Shown one piece after another: positions 47,865 through 55,059 of a stretch of 64,000 bases of DNA. The notes below the pieces were generated by a model. That model ran no database searches, was not told the origin of the DNA, and worked only from the letters and a program-made list of their open reading frames with translations. Within the stretch, counting starts at the first letter, position 1. Every line of letters starts with the position of its first letter. Position numbers and translations under genes: made by a program. The stretch lies in the NCBI RefSeq assembly GCF_014202505.1, contig NZ_JACHGW010000007.1, positions 124,001 to 188,000 of the forward strand. Reading direction: 5' to 3'. This DNA comes from Armatimonas rosea (lineage in GTDB: Bacteria > Armatimonadota > Armatimonadia > Armatimonadales > Armatimonadaceae).

Positions 47865-50800
47865 ATGAAACGTATCCCCTTTGTCGCGCTGGCGGCACTG
47901 GCGCTCGCTCCCGCGAGCCTTGCGCAGTCCAGCGTCTCCTTTCCCCGCTACCCGGCCCTCTCCCCCGACGGCAAGACACTGGTGTTTTCCTACCAAGGCG
48001 ACCTCTGGAGCGCCCCGACCGAGGGTGGTGCCCCCGCGCGACGCCTGACCAGCCACCCGGCCTACGACGGGCGGCCTCAGTTCTCGCCCGATGGGAAAGA
48101 AATTGCGTTTCAGTCGCTCCGCTACGGCCGCAACGAGGTCTTCACCATGCCCGCAACCGGCGGACCCGCACGGCGCCTGACCAACTACGCCGGCGGCGAC
48201 ACCCTCCAGGGCTGGGCGGCAGGCGGCAAGAAGGTGCTGGTCGGCTCGGTGCGGGAGCTGAACCGACGTGGGGTCTCGCTCTACCTGGTCAACGACTCCG
48301 ACAAGCCAGGGCGGCCCAAGCCACTCTTGGGGCTGACGAGTGTGATCGGTGGCCAGCTCTCGCCCGATGGCACGAAGCTGGTCTTCGCCCGTGGTGCCAC
48401 CGACTGGCCGCGCATTGGCTACCGAGGGAGCGCCAACGCGGATATCTGGACCTACGACCTCGCGACCAAGGAGTTCAAGCAGCTCACGGAGTTCGACGGA
48501 CAAGACCTCTGGCCGCTCTGGCTCCCCGATAGCAAGGGCGTTGTCTTTGTCTCGGAGCGGGACGGCACCTACAACCTCTACAAGATGAGCGCCTCGGGGG
48601 GCAAGTCTACCCAGCTCACGAAGTATGTTGGGGATGGTGTCCGCTTCCCCAGTGTCTCCGCCGACGGAACCCGAGTCGCCTTTGAGGTGGGGGACCGGAT
48701 CGAGACCGTGAGCCTGACCGGAGGCACTGCGCCAAAGGCCGTGCCCCTCGCGGTGGGGGCCGATGACAAGAGCAACCCGATTGAGAGCCTGACCCTGAGC
48801 AGCGGGGCCAGCGAGGTCGCGCCCAGCAGCGATGGGGAGCAGGTGGCCTTTGCGGTGCGCGGCGATGTCTTTGCCGCTCCGGCTACCGGAGGCAAGGCGA
48901 TCCGCCTGACCGATGCCCCCCAGCGTGAGGGCGATGTCGCCTGGTCCCCCGATGGCAAGACCTTGGTCTACGCGAAGGACGGGGACTTCTACGCCATCAC
49001 GAGCACGGACCCCGATGAGCCCAAGCTAAGCAAGTCGCTCAAGCGGACGAGCACCCGGCTCACCACCGGGGGGCAGCCCAAGAGCAGCCCGCACTTCTCG
49101 CCCGATGGTAAGAAGCTGGCCTATATCCACGGTAAAGGCGAGCTGGTGGTCGCCGATGCCGATGGCAAGAACGCCAAGGTGGTGGCCAAGGCGCTCAATC
49201 TCCAGGAGCTAAACTGGTCGCCGGATAGCAAGTGGCTGACCTACTCCGCTGAGGACGAAGAGTTCAACAACGAGGTCTTTGTTATCGCGCTGGCCGGGGG
49301 CAAGCCGATCAATGTCAGCCGACACCCCCGCAATGACTATGCACCGTCGTTCTCCCCAGATGGCAGCAAGCTGGTCTGGATGAGCGAGCGCTCCGAGCGG
49401 CAGTTTGATATCTTCTGGGTCTACCTGAAGAAAGAGGACGACGAGCGCACGGGAGAGGGCTGGCAACGGCTAAAGGAGAAGAAAAAGCCCGCCGCCCCCG
49501 CAGTTGGGGGAGCTTCCCCCACGAGTGGGGGCCAGGGGGCGACAGTCACGGTGGACGCCGACGGGATCCATGAGCGGGTGCGCCGGCTGACCAACACCCC
49601 CATCAATGAGACCGGCCCAGTCGTCACCTCTGGCGGCGAGGGCGTGACTCTGGTCGCCTTCTCCGCTGGCCCCGAGCTCCAGCTCGCGACAATCGCTGAT
49701 GGTGCGCCCGCCTCGGCTCCGCCCCGCCGCCTGGCCGCGGGGGGGAGCGCCCTGACCTGGGCAAAGGGGACACTATTCTACCTGGCGCAGGGGGGGACGA
49801 TCGCCGCCGCCTCGCCGGCAGGGCCTGGAGAGGCACGCCCGGTACCGTTCCGCGCCAAGCTCACCTACGACAAGCGCGAGCTCCAGAAAGCGGTCTTTGA
49901 AGAGGCATGGGAGGTGCTCCACCAGGTCTTCTACGATCCCAACTTCCATGGTGCGGACTGGAACGCCCTGCGTGAGAAGTACCGCCCGATCGCCGCTGCG
50001 GCGTCGGACCCCATGGACTTCTACGACGTGATCCGCCTGCTCATGGGGCACCTGAACGCGTCGCACATTGGGATCACGCCGGGGATTATCTCCGACGGCG
50101 GCGCGACCCCGATTCCGACTGGACTGCTGGGAGTGATCTGGGACGAGAGCTACACCGGCCCGGGCCTCAAGATCGCACGGACTCTGAAGGGTAGCCCCGC
50201 CGAGCGTGCGGAGTCGCGGCTGGTCGCCGGTGAGATTGTCACCGCAATTGGTGGTGTCACGCTGGATGCCGACAGTAACCCCGATGAGCTCCTCGCCGAC
50301 ACCGTGGGGGAGAAACTCCCGCTGACCGTCAAGGGAGCCGATGGTAAGGATCGCGAGGTGCTGATCGTCCCGACATCGACACAGGCGCTGAGTGCGATTC
50401 TCTACGACGAGTGGACCGCGAGCCGCCAGGAGCTGACGCACAAGCTCAGCGACGGCAAGCTGGCCTACCTACATATCCAGGGGATGGACAAGCTCAGCCA
50501 GGACAAGTTCGAGGGCGGGCTCTTTGCGGAGGGCTACGGCCGCGATGCGCTCCTGATCGATGTGCGCGACAACGGCGGCGGCTCGACCGCGGACTACCTG
50601 CTGACGATGCTGACCCAGCCACGGCATGCCTTCACGATCGGCCGCGACGGTGCCCCGGGCTACCCGACCGACCGCTTGCCCTACTATCCCTGGCGCAAGC
50701 CGGCGGGCCTGCTGATCAATGAGAACAGCTACTCCAACGCCGAGATCTTTGCCCATGCCTTCAAGCAGCTCGACCGCGGCCCGATCTTCGGGGTTCCCAC

Positions 50801-51068
50801 CTTCGGGGCCGTGATCTCCACAGGCGCTGCCTCGCTACAAGACGGCTCCACGATCCGCACCCCCGGCCGGGGCTGGTGGCGCATCACCGATGGAGTCAAC
50901 GAGGAGCACACCGCCGCGGAGCCCGATGTGCGTGTGACGATCAGCCCCGCCGATGAGCTCGCGGGCCGCGATCCACAGCTAGAGGCCGCCGTGAAGGCGA
51001 TGCTGGGCAAGGCAAAGCCGGTCAAGCTCCCCGAGCCCAAGCCGGCACGACTGAGCACCAAGAAGTAG
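47865..51068 (+). CDS. Tricorn protease-like S41 peptidase
   Basis: 1067 residues from the ATG at 47865. A signal peptide (KRIPFVALAALALAPASLA) sends it out of the cytoplasm. Two sets of WD40-like PD40 blades occupy about 20-630 (YPALSPDGKTLVFSYQGDLW, HFSPDGKKLAYIHGKGELVV). A C1-type helical bundle (about 660-740) and a PDZ-like part (about 745-840) follow. The S41 catalytic core is at about 850-1010, with LLIDVRDNGGGSTADYLLT and NENSYSNAEIFAHAFK containing the Ser. It degrades peptides. Residues of about 544-559 (PAVGGASPTSGGQG) come from an inserted repeat between propeller and core. It is followed by a strong terminator. Confidence 0.9.
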   Translation: MKRIPFVALAALALAPASLAQSSVSFPRYPALSPDGKTLVFSYQGDLWSAPTEGGAPARRLTSHPAYDGRPQFSPDGKEIAFQSLRYGRNEVFTMPATGGPARRLTNYAGGDTLQGWAAGGKKVLVGSVRELNRRGVSLYLVNDSDKPGRPKPLLGLTSVIGGQLSPDGTKLVFARGATDWPRIGYRGSANADIWTYDLATKEFKQLTEFDGQDLWPLWLPDSKGVVFVSERDGTYNLYKMSASGGKSTQLTKYVGDGVRFPSVSADGTRVAFEVGDRIETVSLTGGTAPKAVPLAVGADDKSNPIESLTLSSGASEVAPSSDGEQVAFAVRGDVFAAPATGGKAIRLTDAPQREGDVAWSPDGKTLVYAKDGDFYAITSTDPDEPKLSKSLKRTSTRLTTGGQPKSSPHFSPDGKKLAYIHGKGELVVADADGKNAKVVAKALNLQELNWSPDSKWLTYSAEDEEFNNEVFVIALAGGKPINVSRHPRNDYAPSFSPDGSKLVWMSERSERQFDIFWVYLKKEDDERTGEGWQRLKEKKKPAAPAVGGASPTSGGQGATVTVDADGIHERVRRLTNTPINETGPVVTSGGEGVTLVAFSAGPELQLATIADGAPASAPPRRLAAGGSALTWAKGTLFYLAQGGTIAAASPAGPGEARPVPFRAKLTYDKRELQKAVFEEAWEVLHQVFYDPNFHGADWNALREKYRPIAAAASDPMDFYDVIRLLMGHLNASHIGITPGIISDGGATPIPTGLLGVIWDESYTGPGLKIARTLKGSPAERAESRLVAGEIVTAIGGVTLDADSNPDELLADTVGEKLPLTVKGADGKDREVLIVPTSTQALSAILYDEWTASRQELTHKLSDGKLAYLHIQGMDKLSQDKFEGGLFAEGYGRDALLIDVRDNGGGSTADYLLTMLTQPRHAFTIGRDGAPGYPTDRLPYYPWRKPAGLLINENSYSNAEIFAHAFKQLDRGPIFGVPTFGAVISTGAASLQDGSTIRTPGRGWWRITDGVNEEHTAAEPDVRVTISPADELAGRDPQLEAAVKAMLGKAKPVKLPEPKPARLSTKK
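49495..49540. repeat. Family C repeat inside the tricorn-like gene
   Basis: CCCCC-GCAGTT-GGGGG, AGCTT, CCCCC-ACGAGT-GGGGG, then CCAGGGGGC. It has two small hairpins in the order of the full family C copies but with a short spacer. It is in frame without a stop, in the linker between propeller and core domain. Confidence 0.75.
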
Positions 51069-51103
51069 AAAAAAGTCCCTCTCCGCCGAAGCGGAGGGGG
51101 ACT
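51069..51103. terminator. Bidirectional intrinsic terminator (tricorn gene and RNase P RNA)
   Basis: The stem AGTCCCTCTCCGC/GCGGAGGGGGACT (51074-51086 and 51091-51103, one mismatch) has loop CGAA. On the minus strand six T follow (complement of 51069-51074), ending RNase P RNA transcription. On the plus strand the stem is followed by TCTCTTT. Confidence 0.8.
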
Positions 51104-51111
51104 TCTCTTTG

Positions 51112-51479
51112 AGAGTGGGCCTATAAGCCGGGTTCTGTGTTTGTGTGGTCATCTCTCTGGGACGCCCGTTACCGTGCGCCTCATGCGGTCTACCGGGAGG
51201 CTCGGCGAGCCGCGTCAGCACCTCCCTTGACCTTGCTTCGAGTGGGGTTTGCCGGGCCGGTACGTCACCGCACCGCCGGTGCGCTCTTACCACACCATTT
51301 CACCCTTGCCGCCCCCTCCCAAACTCCCCCGCGAGCGGGGGCTGGGGGGGGGCAGGCGGTATCTTTCTGTTGCACTTTCCGTCGGGTCACCCCGCCAGGC
51401 CGTTAGCCTGCACCCTGCCCTATGAAGCCCGGACTTTCCTCAGGAAGCTCACGCCCCCTGCGACCACCCGTCCCACTCC
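51112..51479 (-). ncRNA. rnpB: RNase P RNA (bacterial class A)
   Basis: About 368 nt. It processes the 5' ends of tRNA precursors. From the 5' side: P1 strand GAGTGGGAC, then GAGGAAAGTCCGGGCTTCAT AGGGCAGGGTGC (CR I), GACGGAAAGTGCAACAGAAA GATACCGCC (P10/P11 region), AAGGGTGAAA, GGTAAGAGCGCACC, GCAAACCCCACTCG, then GGTAGACCGCATGAGGC, AGAGAGATGACC, and CAGAACCCGGCTTATAGGCC with the P1 3' strand CCCACTC. All conserved cores are present. The P12 region is occupied by a C/G-rich palindromic repeat. The promoter is TAGAAT at 51487-51492. Confidence 0.95.
51312..51352. repeat. Family C repeat serving as P12 of RNase P RNA
   Basis: In RNA sense: CCCCCCCCAGCCCCC, GCTCGC, GGGGGAGTTTGGGAGGGGGC. The arms match the left half of the family C copies (CCCCCCTAACCCCC type). 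It lies exactly between GATACCGCC and AAGGGTGAAA, where P12 is normally found. Confidence 0.75.
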
Positions 51480-51486
51480 AGCGGCT

Positions 51487-51492
51487 ATTCTA
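51487..51492 (-). promoter_or_regulatory. -10 hexamer TAGAAT for RNase P RNA
   Basis: TAGAAT lies 7-8 nt before the predicted RNA 5' end (about 51479). The position for a -35 box (around 51510) falls inside a family C repeat and shows no TTGACA-like match. Confidence 0.6.
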
Positions 51493-51500
51493 TCACCTTG

Positions 51501-51532
51501 CCCCCTAGCCCCCACTTGTGGGGGTCAGGGGG
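51501..51532. repeat. Family C repeat (simple hairpin) between rnpB and the MBL gene
   Basis: CCCCCTAGCCCCC, loop ACTTGT, GGGGGTCAGGGGG: 13-base arms with one or two mismatches. The TCA at 51525-51527 is the stop codon (TGA) of the metallo-beta-lactamase gene on the minus strand, so the repeat ends that gene. Confidence 0.85.
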
Positions 51533-52352
51533 CCGCAAAGCTCTCGCGCTCACCGGCCCTAAGCACCGTGTAGGGCTGGCCGATTGCCTCACTGGTCTGG
51601 ATGAACCGCTCGGGTGACTCGGTGTTGAAGGCGAAGAGCTCGTAGTGGCCGGGGATCGCGCACTTGGCCCCGATTGCCTTAGCGAGCCGCGCCGCCTCGT
51701 CGCCCCAGAGGTTGCCGGAGACGCGGCGCTCGGGGAGGCGGCCATTGATCGGGAGAAAAGCAATATCGACCTTGTAGGGCCGCAGAAGCGCCTCCATGCC
51801 ATCGTAGGGAATCGTGTCGCCGCTGTGGTAGAGAGTCCAGGGACCAAGCTGGACGATAAAGCCCGCATAGCAGGGGAGGAGCTCTTCGTGTGCGGCAGGG
51901 ACGGCGGTGAGGCGGATATCGCCGACGGTCGTGCTCGTACCAATCGCCAGCCCGACCACGGGAGCGCTCTCGCCGAGGCGATTCGTGGCAAACGGGAGAT
52001 TCTCGGCGGGGACAACGAGCCGCGTGCTCGGGTTGCTGGCAAAGAGCGGCAGGAGAGTCTGCGCATCCAAGTGGTCGGTGTGGTTGTGGCTACTGGTAAC
52101 GGCGGTGATTCCCGTCAGGCGCTCTGGCGCGACCACGCGCTCTGTCATGCGCGTGTGGGGCTTGTCCGTCGCGGCGTACTTCTCGGTGAGAGAGTCCGAG
52201 AGGTAGGGATCGAGCAGGAGGCGCGTGCCGTTGTAGGCGACCAGGTAGCCGCTCTGCCCAAGCCACCAGACATGGAGAGTGTCTGGCTGGCTCTTGGTTG
52301 CCGCCTCGACATCCGCGAGAAAGGCATCGTCTTGCAGGACGGGCTTAATCAT
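51525..52352 (-). CDS. UlaG-like metallo-beta-lactamase-fold hydrolase
   Basis: 275 residues from the ATG at 52352, which overlaps the upstream stop (ATGA). VWWLGQSGYLVAYNGTRLLL is the first beta hairpin of UlaG-like enzymes. The zinc motif is SSHNHTDHLDA, then VPAAHEE, YHSGDTIPYDGM and IPGHYELFAF. UlaG opens ascorbate-6-phosphate lactone; here the neighbour is a sugar isomerase-like protein, so a sugar lactone is plausible but unproven. The stop codon is contributed by a family C repeat. Confidence 0.82.
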   Translation of the reverse strand: MIKPVLQDDAFLADVEAATKSQPDTLHVWWLGQSGYLVAYNGTRLLLDPYLSDSLTEKYAATDKPHTRMTERVVAPERLTGITAVTSSHNHTDHLDAQTLLPLFASNPSTRLVVPAENLPFATNRLGESAPVVGLAIGTSTTVGDIRLTAVPAAHEELLPCYAGFIVQLGPWTLYHSGDTIPYDGMEALLRPYKVDIAFLPINGRLPERRVSGNLWGDEAARLAKAIGAKCAIPGHYELFAFNTESPERFIQTSEAIGQPYTVLRAGERESFAAP

Positions 52353-53122
52353 CGGGCGGCCAGCCACTCACGGACGCCTTTGGAGTACTGCGGAAACGCA
52401 ATCTCCGGGTCCGCGATCTCCGGGTGCCAGCGCTTCTCCCACTCCAGCGAGATCGCCCCGGTGTAGCCCGCGTCCAGCGCCAGCTCTAGCATCGGGAAGA
52501 CCGGTACGTCACCGTCGCCTAGGAGCGTGTAGCCCTGGCCCGCGATGCCGTCTTTGATGTGGATATGCCGCAGGGTCGGGGCCAGCAGGCGGTGGGTCTC
52601 GCTGGCGGGCTCGCCCTGCCGGAACGGGTGGTGCAGGTCCCAGAGGGAGAAGACCGCCGGGTGCGCCGCCTCAGAAAGAAGCGCGGCCACGGTCTCTCCC
52701 GTGGAGAAGTCGTCGTGGGTCTCCAGCACCAGCGCCACACCGGCGTCTTGGGCGGCGTCGCCGAACGCACGCAGGTTGGTAATTGCCAGCTCGCGGCTCT
52801 CCGGGCGGCCCCCAAAGATGCGCACCAGTGGGCTCCCCAGCGCCTGCGCCAGCTCGCAGTGGCTCTTGACATGATCGAGGTTCCCCTGCGCCACGACCCC
52901 CGACGACGACACGCAGCAGACACTCAGGCCGGCCTCGGTGAAGCGGCGCGCGGTCTCGTGGCGGTTTTCGGGCAGAAAGGGAGCGGCAGTGGGCAGGTCC
53001 ATGCTGTCCAGATAGCCCCGGAGCTCGATGGCATCGTAGCCGAATGCGACAGCGTTGTGGAGGAGTGTCTCCAGGTCCCAGGCTGGGCAGCCCAGGGTGG
53101 AGAACGCAAGCGGATTGTTCAT
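52349..53122 (-). CDS. Sugar phosphate isomerase/epimerase-like TIM-barrel protein
   Basis: 257 residues. FSTLGCPAWDLETLLHNAV, YDAIELRGY, LVRIFGGRPESREL, VALVLETHDDF (metal-ligand Glu), SLWDLHHPF, LRHIHIKDG and AISLEWEKRWHPEI give the full pattern of the xylose-isomerase-like barrel with its metal ligands. The UlaG-like gene follows with a 4 bp overlap, so they form a small sugar operon. TAAAAT lies 6 nt before the ATG. The promoter and start are the mirror image of those of the divergent gene at 53300. Confidence 0.85.
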   Translation of the reverse strand: MNNPLAFSTLGCPAWDLETLLHNAVAFGYDAIELRGYLDSMDLPTAAPFLPENRHETARRFTEAGLSVCCVSSSGVVAQGNLDHVKSHCELAQALGSPLVRIFGGRPESRELAITNLRAFGDAAQDAGVALVLETHDDFSTGETVAALLSEAAHPAVFSLWDLHHPFRQGEPASETHRLLAPTLRHIHIKDGIAGQGYTLLGDGDVPVFPMLELALDAGYTGAISLEWEKRWHPEIADPEIAFPQYSKGVREWLAAR

Positions 53123-53305
53123 GGGAGCATTTTACCCGTTAAGATCGCCTCCGTTGGAGGGAGGCGTCAACGAGCGTCGCAGGCTCCGCTGGGAAGGGCT
53201 TCGCCCATTCGAGAGTCTATGGCCGAAGGCCTTTGCAGCGCGAAGCGCTCGTTGACGCCCCGCTCCAACCGGGGCGATCTTAACGGGTAAAATACTCCCA
53301 TGAAC
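53117..53305. repeat. 189 bp inverted-repeat element (family B) containing two divergent promoters and start codons
   Basis: The outer 33 bp arms (53117-53149 and 53273-53305) are identical except for one base and include TAAAAT, CTCCC and the ATGAAC start of each flanking gene. The next 27 bp (53150-53176 and 53246-53272) match imperfectly (GGCGTCAACGAGCG perfect). The centre has GTCGCAGGCTCCG, GGGCTTCGCCC and ATGGCCGAAGGCCTTTG, also found in the repeat at 31698-31828. Confidence 0.85.
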
Positions 53306-54058
53306 GAGCAAGAGAAGTATTTCTTCGATCTATGGGGATTTATTGTCGTCAAACAGGCACTGACGCCCGAGCACGTCGCAGCCCTCAATGCCCTGGTGGA
53401 CACCAAGCTGGTCGAGGAGAGCGCTACCGAGAAGACAAGCCATCGGTTTGGTCGGGTGCTGGAGTGGGGGACGGAGACACGCGAGACCATCGCCAACCCG
53501 CGCATCGTGCCCTATCTCCATGATCTCATCGGCCCTCGTCCGCGCCTGGACCACGACTATCTCGATGTGATCCTCAAGCCCGGCCTTGGCCCAATTGGCG
53601 CGACCCTCCACGGCGGCGGAACCCCCTTCGATGCCGGCCAGTTCTATCGGTTCTCGGAGGGGCGGATGCACAATGGCCTGACCGTGGTCGCCTACGCGCT
53701 CAAGGACTGCCGGCCTGGCGACGGTGGCTTTGCGTGCATTCCGGGGAGCCACAAGTCCAACTACAGGACGCCGCAGGAGTGGGTCAACATGGCAGACGGT
53801 CTCGCGGAGGTGGTCCGCCCCGTGCCCTGTGAGGCGGGCGATGCCGTGATCTTCACCGAGGCACTGACCCACGGGACACTTCCCTGGAACAGCGATAACC
53901 AGCGCCGGACCCTCTTTCTCAAGTACACCGCCCCGCAGCTCGCCTGGGGTGTCCCCAGCTACGACCCCCATGCCCACCCCGACCTCCCCGACGACGCCCG
54001 CCGGATGCTCGAAGGCCCCAACGCCCGCTACCGTGGCCGCAAGGGTGGGGTAGAGTAG
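53300..54058 (+). CDS. Phytanoyl-CoA dioxygenase family protein
   Basis: 252 residues. It belongs to the Fe(II)/2-oxoglutarate oxygenases. MNEQEKYFFDLWGFIVVKQA is the typical N-terminus. GATLHGGGTPFDAGQFYRF probably carries the first iron ligands; FACIPGSHKSNY, then AVIFTEALTHGTLPWNS with the distal His, and QRRTLFLKY with the 2-oxoglutarate-binding Arg follow. The substrate is unknown. TAAAAT (53288-53293) is 6 nt before the ATG. It is divergent from the sugar isomerase gene through a mirror promoter. Confidence 0.88.
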   Translation: MNEQEKYFFDLWGFIVVKQALTPEHVAALNALVDTKLVEESATEKTSHRFGRVLEWGTETRETIANPRIVPYLHDLIGPRPRLDHDYLDVILKPGLGPIGATLHGGGTPFDAGQFYRFSEGRMHNGLTVVAYALKDCRPGDGGFACIPGSHKSNYRTPQEWVNMADGLAEVVRPVPCEAGDAVIFTEALTHGTLPWNSDNQRRTLFLKYTAPQLAWGVPSYDPHAHPDLPDDARRMLEGPNARYRGRKGGVE

Positions 54059-54063
54059 GGCCA

Positions 54064-54573
54064 ATGAGCTTTCCCACCGTTTCCTGGCGCCACGAGCGCG
54101 CGACCTTTGTCCCCCGGCCGTCGCAGGGGGCACCGGCCCACGCGGCGCTAGTCTTTCCGTTCTACGGCGACAAGCTGGTGCTGGCGGAGATTCCCGGGCG
54201 CGGCTGGTGCATCCCCAGCGGACGGCTAGAGCCCGGCGAGACCCCGGAGCAGGCGGCGGAGCGTGAGGCGTTTGAGGAGGCCGGGGTCACGGTCGGGCGG
54301 CTGGTCTGCCTGGGACACTTTGTCCTCACCGACACGGAGACCGGCTCCATCCGCCACGCCCCGACCTTTATCGCCGATGTGCAGGGCCTCGCCGACCTCC
54401 CCGACGGCAGCGAGTCCACGGGGCGGCTCCTGGCGAACCTGGAGGACATCTCGGGCCTCTACTACGCCTGGGACGAGCTCCTCGCCGCGGTCTTTGAAGA
54501 GGCCGCGGAGGCGCGGGAGAGCCTGCTCTCGCCGGGGCTGACCCTGGCAGAGTTCACTCGCACCGACGACTAA
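54064..54573 (+). CDS. Nudix hydrolase
   Basis: 169 residues. The Nudix box is complete, G-x5-E-x7-R-E-U-x-E-E-x-G-U: GRLEPGETPEQAAEREAFEE AGV at about residues 55-77. It binds magnesium and cleaves a nucleoside diphosphate linked to another group. VFPFYGDKLVLAEIPGRGW leads into it. The target is unknown. It begins 5 bp after the dioxygenase stop and is likely co-transcribed. Confidence 0.88.
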   Translation: MSFPTVSWRHERATFVPRPSQGAPAHAALVFPFYGDKLVLAEIPGRGWCIPSGRLEPGETPEQAAEREAFEEAGVTVGRLVCLGHFVLTDTETGSIRHAPTFIADVQGLADLPDGSESTGRLLANLEDISGLYYAWDELLAAVFEEAAEARESLLSPGLTLAEFTRTDD

Positions 54574-54994
54574 GCTGGCGTGCGGCGCACACATGCTTGC
54601 AGACTCCCGCGCTCTGGTAGCGGGGGCACTGGCAGTGAAAGCGCTCGCCGCCGTCGTGGGTGACCAGGTAGGCGCGGCCACTCTTGGGGTTGTAGCAGGC
54701 GCGGACACTCGGTCCAAACACGGTCGCGGACCAGATAAACGCCGCTCCCTCGGTGTGTGCCTTCTTCTCCTCGTTCTTCTGAAGCGCCTGCTCCATCGCT
54801 GCCTGAGCGCGGGCGCTGCTGGGTAGCCAGCACACCAGCTTGCGGCGGCTCCGGGGCACGGCCTGCACCCAGGCCTCTAAAATAGTTGGCAAGCGGTTCA
54901 TCGCCTGTGCCATCTTCTCGGCGTCCTCGGGCTCCAAGAGCTCTGGGCGACGGCGGGCGAGCAGGCCATCGCGAAACACGGCGACCGTGGGCAT
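54554..54994 (-). CDS. SWIM zinc-finger protein
   Basis: 146 residues. The C-terminus has CxCx8CxH, the SWIM signature: C121, C123, C132, H134 in FHCQCPRYQSAGVCKHV. Before it, FGPSVRACYNPKSGRAYLVT is the usual beta strand pair. The N-terminal half is helical and basic. SWIM domains bind DNA or proteins; the role is unknown. The gene converges on the Nudix gene and overlaps it by 20 bp. Confidence 0.8.
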   Translation of the reverse strand: MPTVAVFRDGLLARRRPELLEPEDAEKMAQAMNRLPTILEAWVQAVPRSRRKLVCWLPSSARAQAAMEQALQKNEEKKAHTEGAAFIWSATVFGPSVRACYNPKSGRAYLVTHDGGERFHCQCPRYQSAGVCKHVCAARQLSRRCE

Positions 54995-55059
54995 TTTGTG
55001 TGATCTCCTTCTCTCAAACTCTGCCCAGACACTCCGCCGCGCGTTGCGAATCCGGAACG

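Noticed and set aside
51301-51532. C/G palindromes near rnpB as intrinsic terminators
   Set aside because: They have no T-run after the stem and one lies within the RNase P RNA itself. The true terminator with six T is at 51069-51103.
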